DNA of 49,895 bases from CAZFIO01 sp964519585 (lineage in GTDB: Bacteria; Bacillota; Clostridia; Tissierellales; Tissierellaceae). The stretch lies in NCBI GenBank assembly GCA_964519585.1, contig CAZFIO010000002.1, positions 1-49,895 on the forward strand, read 5' to 3'. Shown here piece after piece: positions 8,669 to 16,668 of this stretch. Numbering within the stretch: the stretch's first letter is position 1; every line of letters starts with the position of its first letter. Made by a program: the position numbers and the translations under genes. Under the pieces are notes generated by a model that was given only the letters and a program-made list of their open reading frames with translations, did no database searches and was not told where the DNA came from.

Positions 8669-8682
8669 GATTGATTCCTCCC

Positions 8683-8965
8683 GTAAACGATTGTCAAGCG
8701 ATTGCCAAGCAGTTGTCAAGCGATAGACAAGCAATAGTTGTGTTTGGGTCAGGCTTTGGGGTCGTAAAACGGAGATCTCTCCACTACGGTCGAGATGACT
8801 CGGGTTGGGGCTTTGGGGTCAACGGGCCAGCAAAGCTAGCCCCTACAAAGACATTCATCTCTCCCGTGTCATTCCGAGCCTGTCGAGGAATCTCCTCTTT
8901 TACAATTGTTTGACTATTGTTAGACTACCGTTTGACCATTGTTAGACAATTGTTCTTTTATTCCC
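8683..8965. repeat. Mosaic element M5 (complete, both arms)
   Basis: Left arm of five 11-bp units from 8683 (AACGATTGTCAAGCGATTGC), core with GGAGATCTCTCC, a GGGCCAGCAAAGCTAGCCCC module near 8824-8843 and CATTCCGAGCCTGTCGAGGA near 8872-8891, then a right arm of 11-bp units from ACAATTGTTTGACTATTG at 8901. Further CCCCTATTG variants reach into the last codons of the murJ gene at 8966. Confidence 0.85.
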
Positions 8966-10510
8966 CTATTGCTCCCCTATGGTTCTTTTCATTAGGTCTC
9001 TTAGTTCTTTTACCTTCAATACTAGGCAGAGGCCGAAGTATACTATCACTCCTAGCCCTACTGATACTAGTAGCATTATTATATCTATAAGCTTCCTATC
9101 TGGTAAATATGACCCTAGTTTAAAGTAGGTCAGATAGACTGCCACACCCATTATGGTGGCTGATATTAGGCACTTCATAAAGGTGATGATTATTCTCCTT
9201 ATTCCTATTCTTCCAATCTTCTTTCTTAGATCTATAAATAGAAGTATTGTTGTTATGGTGGCTGATATGCTGGTTGCCAAGGCTAGACCATTGTGGTTCA
9301 TTTTCCTTATTAGGATTAGGTTTAGGATTACATTTATCATTACTGATATTGCACCATTTATCATAGGGGTCACAGTGTCCTGGAAGGAGTAGAAGACCTT
9401 GTTCAGCATAAGTCTTAGTGAAGAACCTACTAGCCCCATGGAATAGAACATCAAGGCACCAGCTGTCATGACTGTAGCCTCTGGGCTAAAAGCATTTCTC
9501 TCAAAGAAAAGTCTTACCATAGGCTTTGCTAGTATGATTATTCCTACAGTTGCTGGTACTGTTATCAAGAGGATTATATTGGTTGATCGATTAAATATTT
9601 TCTTTAATTCTGCCTTATTATTTTCTGTAAAGGCCTGGCTTAGCATGGGAAATACTACTGTTGTAATGGCTGCTACGAATACTGAGATTACCATCTCATT
9701 CATTCTGGCTGAATAATTTAGGGCTGAGATGCTTCCCTCCACTAATTCTGATGCTAATGTCCTATCTACTATTACATTGATTTGGTGGACTGCTGACCCT
9801 ATAAGGACTGGCATTACTAGTCCCATGGCCTTGTAAAAGTAGGGGTCCTTTAGATTTATGCTAGGTGTATAGCTATAGCCTGTATGGATAGTTGCTGGCA
9901 CTTGGATTAGGACCTGGCTTAGAGCTGCTATTACACTTACTATCATTAGTCCATTAATATTGGCATTTTTACTAAGGAATAATAAGTAGACTATAAATAT
10001 TAGATTGTAGGGTATGCCCATTATTGCATGGGGCCCAAAGATTTGGTTGCTTTGCAAATATCCGCTTAATACATAGGTGAAGCCCAGTAGTATAACTATG
10101 GGTAGCCCGATTCTGTTTAGTTTTACAGCTAGGTCAAATTGGTCCCCTTGGAAGCCCTTGGCTAGGATTTTTATTATTAGGGGTGAAGCAAAATAGGATA
10201 TGCCTGCCAAGACCAGGGTAATAATAAATACAAGATTAAGTATGTTTGTTAGGTATCTTTTCTGGGCCTCCCTGCCACTATTTTGTTTGATTTCAGAAAA
10301 TATAGGAATCAGGGTTGTGTTTAAGGCCCCTCCTAGGCTTCTCATGATTATAACTGTGGCTGTCATAGCAGTAAAGTAGGTATCTGTAAGCATCCCAGAC
10401 CCAAATTTTGAGGCTATAAATACTTCTCTAAGAAATCCTAGTCCCTTGCTTATAAGTGTAAATATGGCTATCATAGCCGCTGATTGAGCAATTTTATCAT
10501 TTCTGGTCAT
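8966..10510 (-). CDS. murJ: Lipid II flippase MurJ
   Basis: 514 residues, about 14 membrane segments. It begins with SAAMIAIFTLISKGLGFLRE, the MurJ N-terminal pattern, and has SALNYSARMNEMVISVF, the VVFPMLSQA motif and AGALMFYSMGLVG. MurJ flips lipid II to the outer leaflet for peptidoglycan synthesis. ATG at 10510 is preferred because GGGTGG lies 5 nt upstream; the GTG at 10519 overlaps that ribosome site. The C-terminal IGEQ and stop are read out of the mosaic's CCCCTATTG units. A terminator lies upstream at 10556-10592, so it has its own promoter, not located. Confidence 0.88.
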   Translation of the reverse strand: MTRNDKIAQSAAMIAIFTLISKGLGFLREVFIASKFGSGMLTDTYFTAMTATVIIMRSLGGALNTTLIPIFSEIKQNSGREAQKRYLTNILNLVFIITLVLAGISYFASPLIIKILAKGFQGDQFDLAVKLNRIGLPIVILLGFTYVLSGYLQSNQIFGPHAIMGIPYNLIFIVYLLFLSKNANINGLMIVSVIAALSQVLIQVPATIHTGYSYTPSINLKDPYFYKAMGLVMPVLIGSAVHQINVIVDRTLASELVEGSISALNYSARMNEMVISVFVAAITTVVFPMLSQAFTENNKAELKKIFNRSTNIILLITVPATVGIIILAKPMVRLFFERNAFSPEATVMTAGALMFYSMGLVGSSLRLMLNKVFYSFQDTVTPMINGAISVMINVILNLILIRKMNHNGLALATSISATITTILLFIDLRKKIGRIGIRRIIITFMKCLISATIMGVAVYLTYFKLGSYLPDRKLIDIIMLLVSVGLGVIVYFGLCLVLKVKELRDLMKRTIGEQ

Positions 10511-10555
10511 TTGTTCCACCCTTATTTTTTATATTATTTAACTATTATATCATAA

Positions 10556-10592
10556 ATTGAAAAGCCATGGAAATATACTTCCACGGCTTTTT
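10556..10592 (-). terminator. Bidirectional hairpin terminator after sleB-ypeB
   Basis: Stem GCCATGGAA/TTCCACGGC with a 6-nt loop, flanked by A- and T-runs, so it can act on both strands. It would stop minus-strand transcription from ypeB before murJ. Confidence 0.8.
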
Positions 10593-10930
10593 CTAACACA
10601 CACTAACACAAGGAGACGGTTCTTTTGTGTTGTTTTTAGGTCTAGCTTTGGNNNNNNNNNNAAACAAACCCACGGACTCTAACCCTGTCACCTTGACCCT
10701 AGTGTGGGGTCTACGTTTTAGACCCGAAAGATTTGACCCTAGTAGACAATTGTTTAACCATTGTTAATTTTTTTCCTTGTTGCTTTGCTATTGTTTGCTA
10801 CTATTCTTCCACCATTCTCCTATCTAACTGACTAGCTAACCAACTGGCCAACCATAGGTCTTATGCTTTTAGCTTTTTTACAATCGTTTGACTATTGTTA
10901 GACTACCGTTTGACCATTGTTTGACTATTG
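10593..10930. repeat. Mosaic element M6 with assembly gap
   Basis: A 27-bp REP-like module at 10605-10631 (AACACAAGGAGACGG...TTTTGTGTT), then linker sequence broken by ten N at 10652-10661, degenerate 11-bp units around 10745-10860, and a clean right arm 10880-10930 (AATCGTTTGACTATTGTTAG) that ends on the ypeB TAA. No gene is seen in these ~340 nt. Confidence 0.75.
10652..10661. other. Assembly gap (10 N)
   Basis: Ten consecutive N within mosaic M6, most likely a scaffold join caused by the repeats. True gap size is unknown. Confidence 0.98.
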
Positions 10931-12298
10931 TTAAAATGTCAGTGTCCCATTTTCATTTTCTATTATCTGTAGGATTTGTTCTTCCTTGCCATTGCTTGCA
11001 TTTATATAGATTATAAATTCGCCATGGTCTTGTTTACCCTTAAATTCATAGCATAGGGCCTCATCTTTTCCTTTTGGGATAAGTGCTAGCCTTTCTGAAT
11101 CAACCTTGAACCTATCTCTTAGTTTCTTTCTAGCATCAGCCATGCTAATGGATGGATTTGGATAATCCCTTTTATGGTGGTTCATGTAGTAGGGAGATGC
11201 GTCAAATCCTACTATTCCTCCATTGTCCAGGGCTACCTTAACCTTCACTAGGTCTGGATATAGGACTATATCTTTTTCCTTGGCAGCAAAATTGTAAAGG
11301 ACACTACCATCTGATTGGAGGTAATAGTTGGGCTCCATATTGTCAAATCCTCTTTCCCTCAGAAAGTCTAGAGCCTTTTGTTGACCCTCTTTTATAGATA
11401 TGGTGGGGTCATCTATAGGTCTTGGGTCTGCCATCCAGACTACCTTACCACCCTTTTGTGAAACCCCAATGTATACTGGTGCTTCCTTGTTTCTTCCTCT
11501 TGGGAATAGGTGGAAGGTGTGGGAGGGCATCCTTAGATCATCTATGCCATCTCCCTCTTGGAAGGCCTCTGTTCTTATATCATTCTCTTTTCCATAAAAG
11601 TCTCTTGCTATGGTGGCTGCCTTGGCCTGGCTCACATCTTCATTGGGCAGGCCCTGGGGTTTTTTATTTATCATTTGATCTGCAAAGGGTCCATCATAGA
11701 GTAATTCTGGGGTTTTTCCCATTTCTTCTTCTAGACCTGTAAGACTGGTGTGGATTGGGCTATCCTCTGGTTTACCCTTGGTTCTTATTCCTATAAGGTT
11801 TGTTGACATGTTCATAATATTCATATTTGCCATGGTTTCTTGAAGCATGGCTAGCTCATTGTTAAATTCCCTTGAATTGTTTTGTAAGGATGCCAGTGTC
11901 TTTCTCTGCTCATCTGTAATATCCTCCCCATCTAGGTGCCTTTGAATCAGGTAGTAGGAGTAGTCTGCTGCCTGGGTTAGGAATTTTTTTGTACCACCTA
12001 TATCTTCATGAGATATAGGTAACTGGGCTAGTTTATCCTGGGCAAAGTTTGCATCATTCATTATCTGTGAAAAGAGGAGTATATTCCTATCTATGGTGGA
12101 TGCTACCATGGACTTTGATAGGCCAATTTGAACCTTTTCCACTGAATCTTTTACATCATGAAACAATCTTTGATAATGATTGCTTAATCCTATTTCATAT
12201 TCTTGTCTAATTGCGTATTGGTTATAGCCCCAGGCTATGGAGATTGCCAATATAAGTGCCAAAACTATAGGGGCTACCCACGTTTTTCTCTTTTCCAT
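10931..12298 (-). CDS. ypeB: Spore germination protein YpeB
   Basis: 455 residues with one N-terminal membrane segment (residues ~8-25, VAPIVLALILAISIAWGY) and a long coiled N-terminal domain, then PepSY-like repeats (ATIARDFYG, EGQQKALDFLRERGF, MADARKKLRDRF). YpeB is needed for localisation and stability of the cortex-lytic enzyme SleB in the spore inner membrane and cortex. It is encoded 9 nt after sleB, the usual bicistronic order. The ATG at 12298 has AGGAGG 6 nt upstream. Its stop TAA coincides with the end of an 11-bp repeat arm. Confidence 0.93.
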   Translation of the reverse strand: MEKRKTWVAPIVLALILAISIAWGYNQYAIRQEYEIGLSNHYQRLFHDVKDSVEKVQIGLSKSMVASTIDRNILLFSQIMNDANFAQDKLAQLPISHEDIGGTKKFLTQAADYSYYLIQRHLDGEDITDEQRKTLASLQNNSREFNNELAMLQETMANMNIMNMSTNLIGIRTKGKPEDSPIHTSLTGLEEEMGKTPELLYDGPFADQMINKKPQGLPNEDVSQAKAATIARDFYGKENDIRTEAFQEGDGIDDLRMPSHTFHLFPRGRNKEAPVYIGVSQKGGKVVWMADPRPIDDPTISIKEGQQKALDFLRERGFDNMEPNYYLQSDGSVLYNFAAKEKDIVLYPDLVKVKVALDNGGIVGFDASPYYMNHHKRDYPNPSISMADARKKLRDRFKVDSERLALIPKGKDEALCYEFKGKQDHGEFIIYINASNGKEEQILQIIENENGTLTF

Positions 12299-12307
12299 AT
12301 TTTCCTC

Positions 12308-13051
12308 CTATATTCCAAACCAATGTTTACCAATCTTTAGCGTAACCTTCCTGGACCATATCCATTTGGATGTGGCTGTGGCTGGATTCCAATAATAGAG
12401 GCATCCATAGGTAGGGTCCCAACCATTGAGGGCATCCCTTGCAGCCTTAATTGATTCATTGTCTGGTGTTAAGTTGATTTGCCCATCTGCAACTGCTGTA
12501 AATGCTAGGGGCTGGTAGACTACACCTGCTATAGTATTTGGAAAGGCTGGGTTCCTGGTTCGGTTTAATACTACTGCAGCTACTGCAACCTTGCCTACAT
12601 AAGGCTCACCCCTGGCTTCTCCGTGGATGGTTCTTGCCAATAGATATTCGTCAGATTGCCTGTTGACACCCTGAGTTGAAGCAGTAGATCCTCCACCTCC
12701 GCCGCCCCCACCGCCTCCTCCACTTGTGGTCATTCCTAGGGCTTTTGCTGTGGCAGGACCTACTAGGCCATCTACCCTAAGGCCATTTTTCTGTTGAAAC
12801 TTTCTTACGGCCTCTGAGGTGGCATTTCCAAATTTCCCATCTACAGAACCCTTGTAGTATCCCCACCTGGATAATTTATCTTGAACTGTTCTTACATCAT
12901 TTCCTGATGAACCCCAGTAAAGAGTTCTGGTAAAGTTATATGAGCCATTTGCTGATTCTGCTGGGTTTGAAATCCAATAAAAGTTGAAAACTATCAAACA
13001 TAGGACCAAAAGTGTGGTTGTTCCTACGAGTAAATTTTTCCTATTCTTCAA
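12308..13051 (-). CDS. sleB: Spore cortex-lytic enzyme SleB
   Basis: 247 residues: an N-terminal membrane or signal segment (~7-28), a PG_binding_1 domain (residues ~45-107, SGNDVRTVQDKLSRWGYYKG), an unusual run of eleven glycines as linker (~113-123), and a hydrolase_2/SleB catalytic domain (LLARTIHGEARGEPYVGKVAVAAVVLNR, with the catalytic Glu in GEARGEP). It is a lytic transglycosylase acting on muramic-lactam cortex peptidoglycan during germination. Translation starts at TTG (13051), 7 nt after GGGAGG. It forms an operon with ypeB, expected to be forespore-specific. Confidence 0.94.
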   Translation of the reverse strand: MKNRKNLLVGTTTLLVLCLIVFNFYWISNPAESANGSYNFTRTLYWGSSGNDVRTVQDKLSRWGYYKGSVDGKFGNATSEAVRKFQQKNGLRVDGLVGPATAKALGMTTSGGGGGGGGGGGSTASTQGVNRQSDEYLLARTIHGEARGEPYVGKVAVAAVVLNRTRNPAFPNTIAGVVYQPLAFTAVADGQINLTPDNESIKAARDALNGWDPTYGCLYYWNPATATSKWIWSRKVTLKIGKHWFGI

Positions 13052-13078
13052 AACAAAACCTCCCTTAAGTATTTTCTT

Positions 13079-13107
13079 TATTTTTTGTAAAATCTTAGAA
13101 TTTATGC
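13079..13107 (-). promoter_or_regulatory. Possible sigma-G-type promoter of sleB-ypeB
   Basis: Minus-strand GCATA (13103-13107) followed after 15 nt by CAAAAAATA, a loose match to forespore sigma factor elements, about 30 nt upstream of the sleB ribosome site. Weak evidence from sequence alone, supported by the known SigG dependence of sleB operons. Confidence 0.35.
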
Positions 13108-13115
13108 ACGATTTT

Positions 13116-13468
13116 TAACAATAGTTGAACAGAAAAACAAAACAGAGAACACAAGGGTAGAACACAAGGGGACGGTTCTTTTGTGTTATTTTTTTGTTGG
13201 GGCCAGGATTTGGGTCAGCGGACAGGGGCATCCGCCACTACGGTTGGGTGTCATCCAGAGCGAAGCTAAAGATTCTAGATCGTAGTGAATGATTCAAACA
13301 AAGGCAATTGTTTTTCTAAGGTCCAGCTTTGGGGTCTAAGATTCCTCGCAGGCTCGGAATGACAGGGCAAATTTATTTGGATTGGCTAGGTCCATCTTTA
13401 GGGCCGCGGCGACCCAAGGTCGCCCCTACAATCGTTCCCCTATTGTCCCCCTATCGTTCCCCTATTCT
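13116..13468. repeat. Mosaic element M7
   Basis: Starts with degenerate left-arm units (TAACAATAGTTGAAC), then a truncated REP-like copy at 13147-13157 followed by a full 27-bp copy at 13161-13187, a CATCCAGAGCGAAGC module near 13251, CCTCGCAGGCTCGGAATGAC near 13343, GGCGACCCAAGGTCGCC near 13407, and a right arm of CCCCTATTGT/CCCCTATCGT 11-bp variants. It occupies the whole sleB-spoIIR spacer. Confidence 0.75.
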
Positions 13469-13538
13469 TATATGTATAAATATAATCTTTCTGTCCATAA
13501 TTATAGGGACGAGCTTTTTAATTTTAAGGAGGATCAAA

Positions 13539-14186
13539 ATGAAGGAGAAAAGATTAATTCTTATTTGTGGTTTTGTTATTATATTGTTTGTTTATATATT
13601 AGCTCCATATTTGGAAGATGCTATGCCTGGGGAAGGGTCTCCTTGGTTGGATATGGAAGAAGATGAGGATATGGATAAGGATTACTTGGATAAGGATATT
13701 ATTCGTTTTCATGTAAGAGCCAATAGTGATAGGGTTGAAGACCAGAAGTTAAAGCTACTTATTCGGGATGAAATTCTTGATTTAATGGATAAGAGATTGA
13801 CAAATATTGAATCTGTGGCCCAAAGCAGGGATATTATTAAGGCTAGTATGGAGGATATTCAGGCCCTGTCAGAAGGGGTTGTTTTGGAAAATGGAGGGGA
13901 TTATCCAATAGATGTAAGGTTGGCTAGGGAAAGTTTCCCTATAAAGAAATATGGTAGGTATGTCTTTCCCCAGGGGGAATATGAGTCTCTTATAGTGGAG
14001 ATAGGTGAAGGAAAGGGACAAAACTGGTGGTGTGTAATGTTTCCTCCCCTGTGTTTTGTGGATATAACCCATTCTGTTACCATAGAAAATAATAATAATT
14101 TGGATGGGTTTTTGGTGGATGAAACCCAGCCCTTTAGGGTTAAGTCTATAGTTTGGGAGTGGATTAGAACCATAGTCAAGCGCTAG
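13539..14186 (+). CDS. spoIIR: Stage II sporulation protein R
   Basis: 215 residues from ATG 13539, with AAGGAGG 6 nt upstream; the open frame upstream to 13329 is mosaic DNA and is excluded. An N-terminal hydrophobic segment (~4-22) is a signal or anchor. Family motifs: IRFHVRANSDRVEDQKLKL, GEYESLIVEIGEGKGQNWWC and MFPPLCFVDITH. SpoIIR is secreted from the forespore and triggers SpoIIGA-dependent processing of pro-sigma-E. It is one of few plus-strand genes here, bounded by mosaics on both sides. The C-terminal TIVKR and its TAG are encoded by an 11-bp repeat, so the last residues derive from the element. Confidence 0.92.
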   Translation: MKEKRLILICGFVIILFVYILAPYLEDAMPGEGSPWLDMEEDEDMDKDYLDKDIIRFHVRANSDRVEDQKLKLLIRDEILDLMDKRLTNIESVAQSRDIIKASMEDIQALSEGVVLENGGDYPIDVRLARESFPIKKYGRYVFPQGEYESLIVEIGEGKGQNWWCVMFPPLCFVDITHSVTIENNNNLDGFLVDETQPFRVKSIVWEWIRTIVKR

Positions 14187-14447
14187 GGGAACAATTGTTG
14201 AATAATGGTTAAACAGTTGTTTTTGGGTCATGGCTTTGGGGTCAGCAGGCCAACAAAGCTAGCCTCTAGCTTTGTTCTTCATTTTTTGTCATCCAGAGCC
14301 TAGCCAAGGATCTTGGACCCCATAGTTAAATCCTATGTTTTTCTTTTTGCTTTAAGCTTTCTCCCTTATTCTTTTCGCTTAAAATAACACAAAAGAACCG
14401 TCCCCCTGTGTTCCCAAAATAACACAAAAGAACCGTCCCCCTGTGTT
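14170..14447. repeat. Mosaic element M8 with tandem REP-like copies
   Basis: Left-arm units overlap the spoIIR 3' end (ATAGTCAAGCGCTAGGGG). The core has GGCCAACAAAGCTAGCC near 14244 and CATCCAGAGCCTAGCC near 14282. Two identical 27-bp modules (AACACAAAAGAACCGTCCCC + CTGTGTT) at 14386-14412 and 14421-14447 follow in direct orientation, 35 bp apart, and stop 2 nt before the gerC stop codon. Confidence 0.8.
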
Positions 14448-14449
14448 CT

Positions 14450-15580
14450 TTAAGTGGTTAGTCCCCTTCTTCTTATGTTTACATCTGAGTCGAATTCTAT
14501 TTCTATTTTTGGGAATATCTCATTCCAGTCATCTTTTACCTTCTTCCATAGCTTTGGGTGGTATCGGTTAAGATACTTATATACTCCTATAATATCTGCA
14601 TTTAACTCTTGTTGAATCTTATCTATTACTTTTTTCATATTGTACTCTATTTTTTTATCTATGGCCTTACCCATCTTTTCTAGTTCCTTTTCTGAATTAA
14701 TTTCATGGCCATTGCTCATTATATACTCATGGATTTGAGCGCTTATTTTTGTGGTTATTTTTATCTTTATTTTATCTCCTGATTCTATAAGTTCCCTTTT
14801 GGTCTTTACCCTACTGACCTCCAAGGATAGGTTGTCACCTTCATACTCAACATCTAAACCCTCATCTACTACATGATCTATTAGGAGGGATAGGTATTTA
14901 TTTTCTTGCATATTGAGTTTACCAACTAGTTTATAGTCCTTAAACACTGCTGCTCCAGCAATAATATTTTCATCTTTAGATATTTTCCCTATAGGCATAT
15001 GGGCTGATTTACAGTAGTCCATATCTTCATTAAATTCACTTACTGACTTGGGTATGAACCTGGTGGAATCTTGTTCATTACTAAGCAGACTATAGATTGA
15101 TCCTTCTGTGGTTTCCTGCCTTTTTGCATCCTTTTTTGCTTGGAAGAACTCTTCTACAGAGCCCTCTATCATTAGCAAATCAACCATTTTATTTATTTTA
15201 AAGTCTCTACTTATTCCATCCAATATTTCTTTTAGTAGTTTTTTATTTTCTGCTACTCCCTCAGAGATTGCCAGAACTTTTAGGTGCTTTAAGTCCATTT
15301 TATCACTATTTCTTACACTAAGTTTATGGGTAGCTTCGAATAAATTTCTAGCCTTTTCATTTATAATAAATACCTTATCATTAGACTCTGGATTCTTTCC
15401 CATAGACTTGATATTAGGATAGGTAAAGTTTACAGTATATAGATTTCTGTCGTCATTTATATCGTTTAATTCTAACCCTACACTATAGGGATAAATTCTT
15501 GTGTTCATATCCTTCATATCCCAACAGCCTACTGTAAATATTGTAGACATAATTATAAGTATAACCATTACTCTTCTCAT
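14450..15580 (-). CDS. gerAC: Ger(x)C family spore germination lipoprotein
   Basis: 376 residues. A lipoprotein signal with lipobox TVGC places the mature N-terminal cysteine at about residue 19, directly before WDMKDMN, the usual CW(D/N) start of this family. The remaining sequence follows the GerAC pattern (LKHLKVLAISEGVAENK, AGAAVFKDYKLVGKL). It is the C subunit of a nutrient germinant receptor in the spore inner membrane. Its ATG overlaps the stop of the permease gene by 4 nt, and the three genes form one operon in A-B-C order. Confidence 0.9.
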   Translation of the reverse strand: MRRVMVILIIMSTIFTVGCWDMKDMNTRIYPYSVGLELNDINDDRNLYTVNFTYPNIKSMGKNPESNDKVFIINEKARNLFEATHKLSVRNSDKMDLKHLKVLAISEGVAENKKLLKEILDGISRDFKINKMVDLLMIEGSVEEFFQAKKDAKRQETTEGSIYSLLSNEQDSTRFIPKSVSEFNEDMDYCKSAHMPIGKISKDENIIAGAAVFKDYKLVGKLNMQENKYLSLLIDHVVDEGLDVEYEGDNLSLEVSRVKTKRELIESGDKIKIKITTKISAQIHEYIMSNGHEINSEKELEKMGKAIDKKIEYNMKKVIDKIQQELNADIIGVYKYLNRYHPKLWKKVKDDWNEIFPKIEIEFDSDVNIRRRGLTT

Positions 15581-16668
15581 TCTTTCACCCTACCTTTTAT
15601 AGCTACCACTAGAAATATTATAAGGGGAATAATTACTATAGAAATTATGGTTGAGATGTTGAGTATTTTTCCCATTACATTATATAAGACTAAGATATCT
15701 CTAGGTAGCATAGATATGATGTAGACTAGGGGTCCAAATCCAACTACTATATATTTTCTCCTCCAGTTTTTAAATATCTTATTTACAGTTTTTCCTAGGG
15801 CATAGTAGGTGGGACCCGTGGTTCCAAATGCAACTATAATCCAGAAGGACATAAATATGTTATCTAGGTTTTGGATAAAAAACCCTGGTAGGTCTATAAG
15901 TTTTGTAACCATGATTATGGGAAAGTTCATTCTTCTTATTTGATTTATGGAAAATTGGGTTAGGGTTAAGATAAATAGACTGGTGTAGATGATAGTTATT
16001 ATGCCTATCCCTATAAGGCTTGACTTTAGAGCCTTCTTTTTATCCTTGACATAAGGCAGAGCAAACAGAAGAATTTCAAAGCCAGAAAAGGAAAAGAGTG
16101 CTTCCAACATTCCTTTGGGAATTTTAGATATATCTGATTGAAATTGAGGTAATATGTTTTCAAAGTCAGCCGTGGGTATGGCTGTTATTATTAGCAGGAT
16201 TATCGTTACTAGAATTAGGGGATAAATTATATAGGACATCCTGGCTATAACATCTATTTCATATAGGGATATATATATAGTGGGTAGCAAAATAACTGCT
16301 ACTATTACTGTGGCTGGGGTTGATGGTAAAAGAAAGGCTTTGACTAATTCAGCTAATTGCCTAGTGATAAAAGATACAGAAATAACAAAGTGTATCGCCA
16401 GAAATATTAAAAAAATGGTGAATATTATATTTCCCATGCTCTCTCTACCTATTTCAAAGAAATCTTTGCCTGGATTTATCTCAAATATTTTGTTTATCAT
16501 TATTATAAATAACAATAGGATTAGACCTGTAAGTATTATAGGAATCCAACCATCTTTACCTGAGATTTTCCCAAGTGTATTTGGTAGGAATAGGATACCT
16601 ACTCCTATTACTGTACTTACTATGAGTCCTCTAACTTGTATATCAGATATATGAATATTTTTATTCAT
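15577..16668 (-). CDS. gerAB: GerAB/ArcD/ProY-family germination permease
   Basis: 363 residues with about 10 hydrophobic segments; an endospore germination permease of the APC-like GerAB family (IQVRGLIVSTVIGVGILFLP, then the FSFSGFEILLFALPYV segment). It is the presumed germinant-binding membrane subunit of the receptor. The start ATG at 16668 overlaps the last codons of gerAA by 8 nt and the stop overlaps gerAC, indicating translational coupling. The germinant cannot be predicted from sequence. Confidence 0.9.
   Translation of the reverse strand: MNKNIHISDIQVRGLIVSTVIGVGILFLPNTLGKISGKDGWIPIILTGLILLLFIIMINKIFEINPGKDFFEIGRESMGNIIFTIFLIFLAIHFVISVSFITRQLAELVKAFLLPSTPATVIVAVILLPTIYISLYEIDVIARMSYIIYPLILVTIILLIITAIPTADFENILPQFQSDISKIPKGMLEALFSFSGFEILLFALPYVKDKKKALKSSLIGIGIITIIYTSLFILTLTQFSINQIRRMNFPIIMVTKLIDLPGFFIQNLDNIFMSFWIIVAFGTTGPTYYALGKTVNKIFKNWRRKYIVVGFGPLVYIISMLPRDILVLYNVMGKILNISTIISIVIIPLIIFLVVAIKGRVKE

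Noticed and set aside
8669..8734. Extended N terminus of the second MurJ-like protein
   Set aside because: These 22 codons are 11-bp repeats, without ribosome site; TTG 8668 follows GGAGG.
13329..13538. Upstream extension of the spoIIR reading frame
   Set aside because: It lies in mosaic M7; a strong ribosome site precedes the ATG at 13539.
13869..14231. Minus-strand open frame of 120 codons opposite spoIIR
   Set aside because: Shadow of spoIIR; no ribosome site or protein-like conservation.
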